Of a DNA stretch of 64,000 nucleotides, positions 52,560 to 61,710 are shown piece after piece. Each line of letters begins with the position of its first letter. The first letter of the stretch is position 1. The translations under genes were made by a program, and so were the position numbers. Source of the stretch: Beggiatoa leptomitoformis (GTDB taxonomy: Bacteria > Pseudomonadota > Gammaproteobacteria > Beggiatoales > Beggiatoaceae); assembly GCF_001305575.3 (NCBI RefSeq), contig NZ_CP012373.2, forward strand, positions 2,800,261 to 2,864,260. Direction: 5' to 3'. Below the pieces are notes generated by a model. That model ran no database searches. It was not told the origin of the DNA and saw only the letters and a program-made list of their open reading frames with translations.

Positions 52560-53060
52560 ATGAGCGTTTCTTACCTTTTTCCTGACGACACGGTTTTATT
52601 CGGTCAGAACATTCCCCCTGAAATCGATTTATTATTACAACAAGCCGTTAAAGCCTATGATAATACAGAGGAATCTGAGAAATTATTGTGGCAAGCACAA
52701 GCCCTAGACCCTGAACAGCTTGAAGTATATATCGCCCTGTATAAATTCTATTTTTATAAATACCGTCTGGCTGATGCACAGCGCGTTGCAGAATTATCCC
52801 TTGAGATGTGCGCAAAAGTAGGTGGATTTGAAGCCGATTGGACGCAATTAACTATTAATTCAGCCGATTGGTCTAATCCAGAGGGCGCGGAACGTATTTA
52901 TTTATATACGTTAAAAGCCTTGAGTTTTATCCGTTTACGTCAGCTTAATCTTGAGGGTGCAGAGCAGGTATTAACCAAGTTGCAAGAATTAGACCCCTTA
53001 GACCAAGTAGGGAGTTCTGTATTGCGGGATGTCGCCGCCAGTTTTACGACAACTGATTAA
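52560..53060 (+). CDS. TPR-like small protein upstream of the PLP decarboxylase
   Basis: The 166-residue, acidic, helical protein contains at least two helix pairs that look like degenerate tetratricopeptide repeats (SEKLLWQAQALDPEQLEVY and AEQVLTKLQELDPLDQVGS). No catalytic motif or signal peptide is seen. It ends 5 bp before the histidine-decarboxylase-like gene and is certainly in the same operon, suggesting a scaffold or assembly role. Function is otherwise unknown. Confidence 0.8.
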   Translation: MSVSYLFPDDTVLFGQNIPPEIDLLLQQAVKAYDNTEESEKLLWQAQALDPEQLEVYIALYKFYFYKYRLADAQRVAELSLEMCAKVGGFEADWTQLTINSADWSNPEGAERIYLYTLKALSFIRLRQLNLEGAEQVLTKLQELDPLDQVGSSVLRDVAASFTTTD

Positions 53061-53065
53061 TTTGT

Positions 53066-54175
53066 ATGTCTTTCTCTGATTTAATGGTGACACGTCGTTT
53101 ACAAGCATTTGTTGAGCAAGTGATAGCGTCACCAACCCCATTGGGTTATCCATTAAATTCGCAATTGGATATTACCCCGTTACAAGCCTTGTTGACCTTG
53201 CCTTTACATAATGTTGGTGACCCGTGGTCAGACCACAGTCGTAGGCATCCTAGTCATGAGTTTGAGCGGGAAGTATTGCGTTTTATTGCGGATATTTATC
53301 AGTTTCCTACCACAGAGACCTTATCAGGTTATGTGACATCGGGGGGAACAGAGGGAAATTTATATGGGTTGTACATGGGGCGAGAGGCTTATCCTGATGG
53401 CATTTTGTATTATTCTGCTGACAGTCATTATTCCATCAGCAAAAGCGCGCGCTTGTTAAAATTACCGTCTTGTGTTGTTCCCTCTCAAGCACAGGGTGAA
53501 TTGGACTATAAAGCGTTGGCGGCGTGTTTATCCGCTGAACATCCTGCCATTATCGTGCTTAATATTGGTACAACGATGAAGGGGGCAATTGATGATATAG
53601 AAAAAGTGTTGGTCGTTTTACAGGAAAAAAAGATTCAACATTTTTATATACATTGTGATGCTGCTTTATTTGGCATGATATTGCCCTTTATTCCACACGC
53701 GACTTACCCCTTATTCACACAGCCAATTGATAGCTTATCTATTTCTGGACATAAATTTTTAGGGTCGCCCATGCCCTGTGGGATTGTATTATGTCGGGCA
53801 AAGGCGACTGCGAGAATAGCACAACCAATTGCTTATATAGACACGTTAGATAGTACATTATCAGGTTGTCGTAATGGACATACGCCTTTGATTTTATGGT
53901 ATGCCTTGCATACAAAAGGTCATGCGGGTTTACAAGCAGAGGTTCAACAGTGTTTAGCAAACGCCCTTTATTTAGAACGACAGTTGCAAGCCTTTTCCTA
54001 TCCTTTTTTACGTAATCCCCATTCTATTATTGTGTTATTTAAAAAACCTGCAAAAGCAATTATTGATAAATGGCAACTTGCTGTTGAGGGCGACTGGGCG
54101 CATGTAGTGGTAATGCAACAAGTGACAAGTACCGTCATTGATGCTTTTTTACAAGATTTATTGGGTGCGGGATAA
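53066..54175 (+). CDS. hdc: PLP-dependent histidine decarboxylase family protein
   Basis: The 369-residue group II decarboxylase is of the histidine decarboxylase type. TSGGTEGNLYGLYMGRE, YYSADSHYSISKSARLL (H121 stacks on PLP), HCDAALFG (D198) and SISGHKFLGSPMPCG (K230 Schiff base) are all present. It would make histamine and CO2 from histidine, though some relatives act on serine or other amino acids, so the substrate is an inference. The gene is coupled to the upstream TPR-like gene and lies 175 bp before the GlxB-like gene on the same strand. Confidence 0.88.
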   Translation: MSFSDLMVTRRLQAFVEQVIASPTPLGYPLNSQLDITPLQALLTLPLHNVGDPWSDHSRRHPSHEFEREVLRFIADIYQFPTTETLSGYVTSGGTEGNLYGLYMGREAYPDGILYYSADSHYSISKSARLLKLPSCVVPSQAQGELDYKALAACLSAEHPAIIVLNIGTTMKGAIDDIEKVLVVLQEKKIQHFYIHCDAALFGMILPFIPHATYPLFTQPIDSLSISGHKFLGSPMPCGIVLCRAKATARIAQPIAYIDTLDSTLSGCRNGHTPLILWYALHTKGHAGLQAEVQQCLANALYLERQLQAFSYPFLRNPHSIIVLFKKPAKAIIDKWQLAVEGDWAHVVVMQQVTSTVIDAFLQDLLGAG

Positions 54176-54350
54176 CATCCAAATTGTCAGTATTCATTAA
54201 CCCGTTAGAAATACGCTTAATTATTATTCAAATAGCTTATCTCGTGCATAAACGGTGTAACTCTTGCTTATTAAGGTTATATCAACGTAATTGTGTGACA
54301 TCATGTCTTAATATGATGACAGTTTAACGCTATGGGAGCATCTAAAACGC

Positions 54351-55250
54351 ATGTGTGGCATTGTTGGCTTATTTACGAAAAATGCACGGCTTGAACCACA
54401 ACTTGGTGCTTTACTCTCTGCGATGCTCGTCGATATGGGTGAGCGTGGTTCGGATAGTACGGGAGTGGCTATTTATAAAGACCAAGTTTCACAACCTGCG
54501 ATGAAATTAACCCTCTTTCATCCTGCAACAAATTATGATTGGACTCGATTAGGCGAAATTGTTACCAAAAATTTTGGCGGTAAAGTAAATCTGTCTATCC
54601 GTACTAACCATGCGATTATTACTGTGATGGAACAATTAGATGTGATAAAGCGGTGGATGCATCAACAATTTCCTGATGTCCGTTTGATGAGTGCGGGCGA
54701 TACGATAGAAATTTATAAAGAAATTGGTACTGCCGCTGATTTTGTGGAACATTTTAATCTACATGAATTACATGGCACTCATGCACTGGGACACACACGG
54801 ATGGCAACTGAAAGTGCTGTCACCACAGAACATGCACATCCGTTTTCTACGGGATTGGATTTGTGTCTGGTACATAATGGTTCATTATCTAATCATAATC
54901 GGTTGCGCCAACAATTACAGCGTAAAGGGATTGAGTTTGAAACAGATAATGATAGCGAAGTTGCCGCAGGCTATTTAACGTGGCAATTGTCACAAGGTGC
55001 AACCTTAGACCAAGCCTTAGAATCTGCTTTAAAAGATATTGATGGTTTTTATACGTTTGCAATTGGTACTCGAGATGGCTTTGCGGTATTGCGTGACCCG
55101 ATTGCGTGTAAACCTGCGGTGATGGCGGAAACCGATGATTGGGTTGCTGTCGCCTCAGAATTTCGAACAATCGCCCATTTACCCAATGCAGAAAATGCGC
55201 GCATTTGGGAACCTGCTCCCGCAACTATTTATAGTTGGCATAGAACCTAA
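54351..55250 (+). CDS. glxB: Class II glutamine amidotransferase, GlxB/MgsA-like
   Basis: The 299-residue N-terminal nucleophile amidotransferase begins MCGIVGLF with the catalytic C2 exposed after Met removal. GHTRMATESAVTTEHAHPF and CLVHNGSLSNHNRL are the glutamine-binding loops. It matches the separate amidotransferase subunit of split glutamate synthase-like enzymes (GlxB) and of N-methylglutamate synthase (MgsA). It should release ammonia from glutamine for a partner. The GXGXG subunit follows at 14 bp; the FMN subunit that would use the ammonia is not here. Confidence 0.9.
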   Translation: MCGIVGLFTKNARLEPQLGALLSAMLVDMGERGSDSTGVAIYKDQVSQPAMKLTLFHPATNYDWTRLGEIVTKNFGGKVNLSIRTNHAIITVMEQLDVIKRWMHQQFPDVRLMSAGDTIEIYKEIGTAADFVEHFNLHELHGTHALGHTRMATESAVTTEHAHPFSTGLDLCLVHNGSLSNHNRLRQQLQRKGIEFETDNDSEVAAGYLTWQLSQGATLDQALESALKDIDGFYTFAIGTRDGFAVLRDPIACKPAVMAETDDWVAVASEFRTIAHLPNAENARIWEPAPATIYSWHRT

Positions 55251-55264
55251 AGAGAAAAATAATT

Positions 55265-55951
55265 ATGTTATTGATTGATTTAGATGAAAGTAGCATTCGT
55301 CAATTGAACCAACAATTACATCAGCCAACCGCCGCTAATGAGTCTTGGCAAATTAAAAATCCACGCGGTAAACATAATATTGCGGTTGGTATGATGACCC
55401 CTGCGACTATTCAGATTGATGGGCATGTGGGCTATTATTGCGGGGGAATGAATCAATTAGCGACATTACAAATTAATGGAAATGCGGGTTCTGGTGTTGC
55501 AGAAAATATTATGTCGGGACGGATACAGGTTAAAGGCAGTGCTTCTCAATATGCGGCCGCATCTGGACAGGGTGGCTTGGTCGTGATTGAAGGCGATGCT
55601 AGTTCACGCTGTGGTATCTCTATGAAAGGGGTTAATATTGTTGTGGGTGGCTCTGTAGGACACATGAGTGCCTTTTTAGCGCAGAAAGGCTGTTTAGTCA
55701 TTTGCGGAGATGCGGGTGATAATTTAGGTGATTCTTTATACGAAGCGGTTATTTACGTGCGTGGTACAGTGAGTAGTTTAGGTGCAGGGTGTGTGGAAAA
55801 AGAAATGAAAACTCAGCATATTACACAAGTAGATACGTTACTAAAACAAGCAGGCATCAGTGCTGACCCAATGACCTTTCGCCGTTATGGTTCTACACGT
55901 GAACATTATTACTTTCATAGTATGCACCTTAAAGAAACGGTATCAGGTTAA
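55265..55951 (+). CDS. glxC: GXGXG-domain protein, GlxC/MgsB-like
   Basis: The 228-residue protein is a right-handed beta-helix of the GXGXG (glutamate synthase alpha C-terminal) type: VGYYCGGMNQLATLQINGNA, GVAENIMSGRIQVKGSASQ, GGLVVIEGDASSRCGISMKG and LGDSLYEAVIYVRG. The ending FRRYGSTREHY is that of GlxC/MgsB. It normally holds the ternary glutamate-synthase-like complex together. It is the last plus-strand gene; the next gene (AbrB-like) is convergent, so no glxD/mgsC follows. Confidence 0.92.
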   Translation: MLLIDLDESSIRQLNQQLHQPTAANESWQIKNPRGKHNIAVGMMTPATIQIDGHVGYYCGGMNQLATLQINGNAGSGVAENIMSGRIQVKGSASQYAAASGQGGLVVIEGDASSRCGISMKGVNIVVGGSVGHMSAFLAQKGCLVICGDAGDNLGDSLYEAVIYVRGTVSSLGAGCVEKEMKTQHITQVDTLLKQAGISADPMTFRRYGSTREHYYFHSMHLKETVSG

Positions 55952-56020
55952 ATTATTAATATACTTCAGGTGTTAAGTTGTTATCGATAATATTTGCTAC
56001 GCGACGATTAGCACCATAAT

Positions 56021-57079
56021 TTATGATTTATCAATAATCACTGGGTTTTTACGTCGCCAGACAGCAATTATTAAAGGGATAATCATCATCACCAGCATTA
56101 AACGAAGCAGTTGATGTACAGAGACAAAAGCAGGGTCTAATTGTAACCATAATGCAATCAGCATTAATTCAGTACCACCTCCCGGTGCAAAAGCAAAGAC
56201 GAGGCTAATAAATGCAATTCCTGTTATCAGGTGTAAAACCCCCGCAAAAATTAACGTAATCCCCATAGAAATAAACACCATCCCTAATCCCATTTTTAAT
56301 AAATGTAATGCCTTTAGCCACGCAAACCCTGCAAAACGACAACCGATAGATGAGCCGATAACCAGTTGGGTAATAATCATTAAACCACTGGGCGGTTTTG
56401 CGGTTGTTAATAAACTGATGTGAACAAGCGCGCTGAGAACAAGCGGATAAAAGAGCATTGCCGCAGGGGCTTGAAAGCGCAGAGCCAATAAAAAACCTAA
56501 TACCCCACAAGAAACCAATAGAAATGCGTCATACAACCCCATTATGTTGGTTTTTACGGAAAGGTATTGTGTGGGTACAAAATCAGTCTGTGTAAACCAG
56601 AGTAGTAGCGGTAGGCTTAGGAGGATAACAATCACCCTCAGTGCATGGAACAATGCGACGGCTCTTACATCGGCACGAAGTTGGTCACTGAGTAAAACCA
56701 TTTCGCTCAGTCCACCGGGGACACTCGCAAACCATGCAGAAAGCGTATCCAGTTTTGCGATACGTTGACAGTAATACATCGCGGAAAAAATGATAACAAT
56801 GAGGTAAAGCACGATACAACTTAAGGTTAATAACCATTGTTCGGCTTGTTGTAATAGTTGTAGTGAAAAACTACTACCCAGCATAACGCCTATAACTGCA
56901 AAGGTTATGCTGTTTAATCTTCTGAATATGAGCAGTGGCAATCCTGCCATGCTAAGCAGTAAGGTAAGTGTAAGCGAGCCAAGCAACCAAGGGGCTGGAA
57001 TCGTGAAATGGTTAAAGAGTAAACCGCCCGCTAAACCCAGCGTTAAGGTGAGAAATAACCGCGAAAATTGTGCTATCAA
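56021..57079 (-). CDS. AbrB-family membrane transporter
   Basis: The 352-residue polytopic protein carries two repeated AbrB duplication halves, each with about five membrane helices: ITLGLAGGLLFNHFTIPAPWLLGSL is the start, with FASVPGGLSEMVLLS in the first half and FAFAPGGGTELMLIALWL in the second. Relatives are annotated as AbrB or, wrongly, as ammonia monooxygenase; the substrate is unknown. It begins 34 bp after the hydrolase stop codon, so it is probably third in a REC-hydrolase-transporter operon. Confidence 0.88.
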   Translation of the reverse strand: MIAQFSRLFLTLTLGLAGGLLFNHFTIPAPWLLGSLTLTLLLSMAGLPLLIFRRLNSITFAVIGVMLGSSFSLQLLQQAEQWLLTLSCIVLYLIVIIFSAMYYCQRIAKLDTLSAWFASVPGGLSEMVLLSDQLRADVRAVALFHALRVIVILLSLPLLLWFTQTDFVPTQYLSVKTNIMGLYDAFLLVSCGVLGFLLALRFQAPAAMLFYPLVLSALVHISLLTTAKPPSGLMIITQLVIGSSIGCRFAGFAWLKALHLLKMGLGMVFISMGITLIFAGVLHLITGIAFISLVFAFAPGGGTELMLIALWLQLDPAFVSVHQLLRLMLVMMIIPLIIAVWRRKNPVIIDKS

Positions 57080-57113
57080 GGAAAATACAACTACTTTTTA
57101 TGAAACAATTATT

Positions 57114-58037
57114 TTAAAGGCTGTCAAAATCAACAATTAATCCTTCACGGGCGATATGACAGTTCATAAGCGATTGACGTTCATGTAAAATCTTAACGGC
57201 TGAACGGTGTAGGGTTTCTATTTTGTCATCGTTATAGTTTGGGTCAACGTGGAAAAGATAAAGTTGTTTCACATCGGCATCCGCTGCAAAATTGACAGTA
57301 TCAATATAGCAAGAATGTCCCCAACCGCGTTTTTTATTATAATCTTCAGGGGTATATTGTGCGTCGTGAATAAAAATATTTGCCTCACGAATATATTCTT
57401 GTGCCTTTGCCCGTTCTTCGGCTTGCATCGCCATAATGAGCGCGTGTTCTTGCTCATTCATTTCTTCTTTGCGTGTTTCTATATTTTGGTCAATAAAAGA
57501 CAGTTCGTTGTCTGAAGCATAAATAATGGTTTTACCTTTCACTTCAATGCGATAACCAAATGTACTACCGGGATGATGTACGTTAAAGCTAGTGATTTTA
57601 TAAGGACCATAATTTAATTCATTATTTTCCATATCAATATAGTTAATATTGGCTAACCACATTTCTACTTCTACAGGAAAATAGGGGTCAACCATTTGCC
57701 CTGAAATCCGTTTTTCAATTTCTTTACGATTATCTCCCGGTCCAAAAAAGTTCACTTTCCAGCCAGGTACAAATGCGGGTACAAAAAACGGTAATCCAGA
57801 AATATGGTCCCAGTGGTAGTGGGTTAAAATAATCGTTACTTCACGAATATCTTGCTGTCCCATCAGGGCATTACCCAGCGGTATAATGCCTGTACCCCCA
57901 TCACAAATGAGTAAGTGATTGTCAACGCGCAATTCTACACAGGATGTATTGCCACCAACCCGCAAATGACTGCCAAAAGGTGCGGGGTATGAACCCCTCA
58001 CGCCCCAAAAGCGAATGTAGTTGAGTGAGTTACTCAT
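57114..58037 (-). CDS. Metallo-beta-lactamase-fold hydrolase
   Basis: The 307-residue protein opens RFWGVRGSYPAPFGSHLRVGG and has the metal-binding HxHxDH motif in THYHWDHISG (H73, H75, D77, H78), then HDAQY and GHSC further on. Related proteins are phosphodiesterases or hydrolases of uncertain substrate; a cyclic-nucleotide link is possible but unproven. Its ATG overlaps the response regulator stop codon by 4 bases, so translation is coupled. Confidence 0.9.
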   Translation of the reverse strand: MSNSLNYIRFWGVRGSYPAPFGSHLRVGGNTSCVELRVDNHLLICDGGTGIIPLGNALMGQQDIREVTIILTHYHWDHISGLPFFVPAFVPGWKVNFFGPGDNRKEIEKRISGQMVDPYFPVEVEMWLANINYIDMENNELNYGPYKITSFNVHHPGSTFGYRIEVKGKTIIYASDNELSFIDQNIETRKEEMNEQEHALIMAMQAEERAKAQEYIREANIFIHDAQYTPEDYNKKRGWGHSCYIDTVNFAADADVKQLYLFHVDPNYNDDKIETLHRSAVKILHERQSLMNCHIAREGLIVDFDSL

Positions 58038-58441
58038 TTATTAGTAGCTTCCGTTTTTGTCGGGGGGGTAATGTCAACATATTTACAAACCAAATCACGA
58101 ATTTCCTTAAACCGTAAGGGTTTAATCACAAAATCTAATGCACCCAATTGTTTAGCGATATAGCGGTCTTGCGCATAATCTTTGGAAGTTACCATGATAA
58201 CAAGGGTATTTTTTTGATTTTCTTGGGTACGTAAACGACGGAGAAAAGTCAGCCCATCCATACCAGGCATAATAATATCTAAAAACAATAAATCAGGTGT
58301 ATGCTCTTGTAAATAAGGCATTGCTTCATCAGGCGATTTGAACCCCATAAAATTTATCGCAAGAGGGTCAATGCTGAATTGGTAAAGGGAAATGGAGGTT
58401 GCGCTATCGTCCACTACCACAATAGTTGGTCTTTTTTCTGT
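58034..58441 (-). CDS. Single-domain response regulator (REC only)
   Basis: The receiver domain has the acidic pair in VVVDDSATS, the phospho-acceptor D56 (LFLDIIMPGMDG), the switch threonine/serine in MVTSKD and the lysine in FVIKPL. There is no output domain. I take the ATG at 58441 (135 residues) rather than the GTG at 58489, because the fold starts with MTEKRPTIVVVDDS. It is coupled to the hydrolase gene, which may be its effector or output. No histidine kinase is adjacent. Confidence 0.92.
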   Translation of the reverse strand, partial: TEKRPTIVVVDDSATSISLYQFSIDPLAINFMGFKSPDEAMPYLQEHTPDLLFLDIIMPGMDGLTFLRRLRTQENQKNTLVIMVTSKDYAQDRYIAKQLGALDFVIKPLRFKEIRDLVCKYVDITPPTKTEATNK

Positions 58442-58720
58442 CATGAAGTTAAACCTATCAACTATTAATTTTGGTGCGTCAGTTATCACAGATGAATCGA
58501 ATTAGCTGGCAATCAGTACGCATCATTAACGCAATCTCTTATAAATAAGGTGTTGGTTGCATTTGAATATCGTCAATTGTGGAGAATTCTACTCTATCGT
58601 TTATACAATGTTACCCATTGGTTAATGTATATATTTCTTCACTCACCATTGTTTAACCCTGTTATGTTGAGCTGTTATTTATTTAGGGGTAAATCTTTAC
58701 GGCATTTATGATGTAACCCG

Positions 58721-59983
58721 TTATTGACACGGAATGGTGTTTAGCTTAATCCCTTTGAAGGCAAGATTAAATTCTTTAGTTAAATCACTATGTCCTTGCG
58801 GTATTCTAACATTTAACCAATAACGTGTATCTGTTTCATAACGCTTTTCTAGTTTTGCACTTGTATAACCTTTGTTTTTCAATTCACTAAGCCGTTGTTT
58901 TGCGCTGTTTTCTTCTCGAAAAATTCCAAATGAAATCGCGTTATTATATTTTCCTTCGGTCATGAGAGAAAAATCAATGATACCGCGTTGTTCTAAGCGT
59001 TTCAGTTCATCAAGTGCCATTTGGCGATTTTTTTGCGGTGGGAGAAAAACCCACGTCGACACCGCTTTGTTATCCGCTTGTCGGGTTATCCGCGCACTGT
59101 TTTTTTCTTGTTGGTTAAACCAGCTTGCTGCCATTCTTAGTTTATTTCCATCCGTGTCGGGTCCGACTTGATAGCAATGCTGACTATTTAATGATGCATT
59201 TTCTACAGGGATATTTTTCTTGGTGTCTGCAACAATTGGTTTTATTGTTTTCTCAGGCGTTTTTTCAGGCAATTTTTCGGGGTTTTTTTCAGGCATGGGT
59301 GGTTGTTCGGTATTAACAGGCTTATTTGGTTTGGCTATTTTGGATGTGTCTGGTGTTGGGGAAACAGGTGCAACGGCTGTATTTTTTTCTACGGTTGTTT
59401 TTTCTGCAACAACGGGTACAGCAGGCGAGGTTTTCGCTGTATCAGGTGGTGTTACGGTTTCAGCCAGTAATGTTGGGGCTGTATGGCTTAATGCGACAAC
59501 CGTTGTAGGTGTCGTTTCTGCGGTAGCTACATTGTTTGCTTGCGGTGTTGGTGGCAAAGGCACGGCGGGTAAATTGGGTTGACTTGCATCAACAACGCTT
59601 GTCGCTTTATCGTCGGGTTTTGTTTCTGTGGGTTGTGGATTTGTTTTTACTGCATTGTCTAATATTGGGGTTGCGGTTGCTTGTTGTAACGGTTTTTCGG
59701 ATGGGGGCGTTACAGGGGTTGGTGGCATATTGGTTGTCATCGCGGGGGGGGCGTCCGTGACGGTAGCAACAATAGTTGGTTTGGTTTTCCCTTTAATATT
59801 CGCTGTTCCTGCCTGATACTCACTCAGTAATACCAATTTAGGTAAGCTATTATTTTCTGGCGGTGTAGCATCAGTCTTGAATTGTTGTGGTTGCCAAGGC
59901 AACCAAGTCATCCAATCATATTCTTGTAGCCAAACAAAAAAGGCGAGATTTAACAGCAGGAGTAATAAGGCGAAGACTCTCAT
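58721..59983 (-). CDS. SPOR-domain protein with long proline/threonine-rich linker
   Basis: The 420-residue bitopic membrane protein has a hydrophobic anchor (MRVFALLLLLLNLAFFVWL), a low-complexity Pro/Thr/Lys-rich linker (about 60-275) and a C-terminal SPOR-like domain (about 285-415, CYQVGPDTDGNKLRM, SFGIFREENSAKQRLSELKNKGY). SPOR domains bind denuded peptidoglycan at division sites, and the linker spans the periplasm. Its start overlaps coaX by 4 bases. The birA-coaX-SPOR order is seen in other gammaproteobacteria. A 231-bp gap of no visible content follows. Confidence 0.88.
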   Translation of the reverse strand: MRVFALLLLLLNLAFFVWLQEYDWMTWLPWQPQQFKTDATPPENNSLPKLVLLSEYQAGTANIKGKTKPTIVATVTDAPPAMTTNMPPTPVTPPSEKPLQQATATPILDNAVKTNPQPTETKPDDKATSVVDASQPNLPAVPLPPTPQANNVATAETTPTTVVALSHTAPTLLAETVTPPDTAKTSPAVPVVAEKTTVEKNTAVAPVSPTPDTSKIAKPNKPVNTEQPPMPEKNPEKLPEKTPEKTIKPIVADTKKNIPVENASLNSQHCYQVGPDTDGNKLRMAASWFNQQEKNSARITRQADNKAVSTWVFLPPQKNRQMALDELKRLEQRGIIDFSLMTEGKYNNAISFGIFREENSAKQRLSELKNKGYTSAKLEKRYETDTRYWLNVRIPQGHSDLTKEFNLAFKGIKLNTIPCQ

Positions 59984-60732
59984 TTGTTTTGCATGACCAT
60001 CATGGTTAGCCCTTGTAAGACCAAATCAGGGATATGTTGATAAGGTCGCTGAAGCAAGGGGAGTAAACTGGGTAAACTACCACCTGTTAGCACAAGGCTT
60101 AATGTGCCTAGTGTAGGTTCAAAGCGATTCATAACATAGTCAATCAAGCCCAATACAGCATAAAGCGTTCCGAGTGTAATTCCCTCGTGTGTATCTGTTG
60201 CTAATTTATCACTTTGCAACTGTGATGACAGGGAAATATAAGGTGCAAGTGCGTTGGCATTTTTGGCAAGGGCTTGGTGCATGGTTGTAACACCGGGAAC
60301 AATAATGCCACCTAGATGTTGTCCTTCATGATTTATCATGTCCACCGTGATGGCAGTTCCACAATCAACCACGCATAAATTGCCCATAATAAGATGGTGC
60401 GCACCTATTAGTCCTAACCATCGGTCAACACCTAATTTCTCAGGATGTTGATAGGCATTTTTCACACCTTGTGCCATAGCAGTGCTTTTAACAAAATGTG
60501 GAATGAGTCCCCATTCGTGTTGTGTCCACTGTTGCAATGCTTCAGCCATTTCTTCACCCGCAACGTTTGACACCCAAACAGCCGTAGGCGGATTAAGCGT
60601 ATGCCATGCTTGGTAGAAGGCAGTTGTAATATTTTGTTTATGATAAACACAACGTTGTTGAGTCATTAGCTGGTGATGCTCTAAACTTGCCCACTTTATA
60701 CAGCTATTTCCAATATCTATAAGCAAGTTCAT
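59980..60732 (-). CDS. coaX: Type III pantothenate kinase
   Basis: Phosphorylates pantothenate in the first committed step of coenzyme A synthesis. The 250-residue ASKHA-fold enzyme has LLIDIGNSCIKWA, PEKLGVDRWLGLIGAH, CVVDCGTAITVDMI and GGIIVPGV, all in the right order. It overlaps birA by 4 bases at its start and the SPOR gene by 4 at its end, so the three are translationally coupled. No type I kinase is expected in addition. Needs potassium in relatives. Confidence 0.96.
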   Translation of the reverse strand: MNLLIDIGNSCIKWASLEHHQLMTQQRCVYHKQNITTAFYQAWHTLNPPTAVWVSNVAGEEMAEALQQWTQHEWGLIPHFVKSTAMAQGVKNAYQHPEKLGVDRWLGLIGAHHLIMGNLCVVDCGTAITVDMINHEGQHLGGIIVPGVTTMHQALAKNANALAPYISLSSQLQSDKLATDTHEGITLGTLYAVLGLIDYVMNRFEPTLGTLSLVLTGGSLPSLLPLLQRPYQHIPDLVLQGLTMMVMQNK

Positions 60733-61682
60733 AATCTAACGCTAACATCTCCATATACATAGCGTTGTCGCTGATGGTTGATTTCTAGTAATAACGCGCC
60801 TTGGGCATCTATACCACAGGCTAACCCTTGTATCTGTGTTTGTGGTGTGGTGAGGGTAACTTGTTGTCCCGCCAGTAAATCAAAGGTTTGCCAATCGGCT
60901 AACAGGGGCGATAAACCTGTCTGTGCATACCCTAACAAAAGTGGGGTAATCGTTTCAATCAGGGTAATTGCTAAATGCTGTCGGTCAACAGCGTGTCCCA
61001 TGATAGTTTGTAAATCAACTGGGGACTGGTCAATAATTGGTAAGGATGAGGGCAAGCATACATTCAGTCCTATACCTAATACCATTTCACAGTGTCCTGT
61101 TGGTAAGGGACGGCTTTCTAATAGAATGCCTGCTAATTTACGCCCGCCCCACAGAATATCATTAGGCCATTTAATCCGCAGTCCTGTCGCGCCTTGTTGT
61201 TGTAGTGCGCGGACTATGACAACCGCTACCGCAAGGTTTAAGCCAATCAAATGACTTACGCTTGGATAACGCTGTTTAAATGACAAACAAATACCACTTC
61301 CAAACGGCGAAATCCATGATTTCCCTTGTCGCCCATAGCCATCAGTTTGATAGTCTGCCAAACAGATAGCAATTTTGTGTGGGTCGCCAGTTTGGGCATG
61401 TAAATGACGACTGGTCGAATCAATCACAGCAAAAACTTGTAACAGTTGAATATGTTGGCGAATCATTGGGGATAACGCCGTCCATAATTGCGCCCGCTCT
61501 AATAGAACGGTAGGTACAAGCCATTGATAATCATCTGCCGATTGTTGCAATGGTAAACCATACGTTTGTAGCGCATTCAACATCTCTTGGACTTGACTAG
61601 GTGTTTTTTGTAAAAACAGGGCTAGTTGTTGCAACGAATGGATTTTTCCATCAGCAAGTTGTTGTAATAGCGAATTAAGCAT
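60729..61682 (-). CDS. birA: Biotin--protein ligase and biotin operon repressor
   Basis: Attaches biotin to acetyl-CoA carboxylase and, having an N-terminal HTH (about 1-58, LQQLALFLQKTPSQVQEMLNALQTYG), probably represses biotin synthesis genes. The ligase core has DGYGRQGKSWISPFGSGICLS, the adenylate-binding loop, and GLRIKWPNDILWGGRKLAGIL. It has 317 residues, as in bifunctional BirA. It heads the birA-coaX-SPOR unit, 28 bp after the NTF2-like gene. Confidence 0.95.
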   Translation of the reverse strand: MLNSLLQQLADGKIHSLQQLALFLQKTPSQVQEMLNALQTYGLPLQQSADDYQWLVPTVLLERAQLWTALSPMIRQHIQLLQVFAVIDSTSRHLHAQTGDPHKIAICLADYQTDGYGRQGKSWISPFGSGICLSFKQRYPSVSHLIGLNLAVAVVIVRALQQQGATGLRIKWPNDILWGGRKLAGILLESRPLPTGHCEMVLGIGLNVCLPSSLPIIDQSPVDLQTIMGHAVDRQHLAITLIETITPLLLGYAQTGLSPLLADWQTFDLLAGQQVTLTTPQTQIQGLACGIDAQGALLLEINHQRQRYVYGDVSVRL

Positions 61683-61710
61683 AGTTCACCTAATTAATTC
61701 ATCCGTTGTA

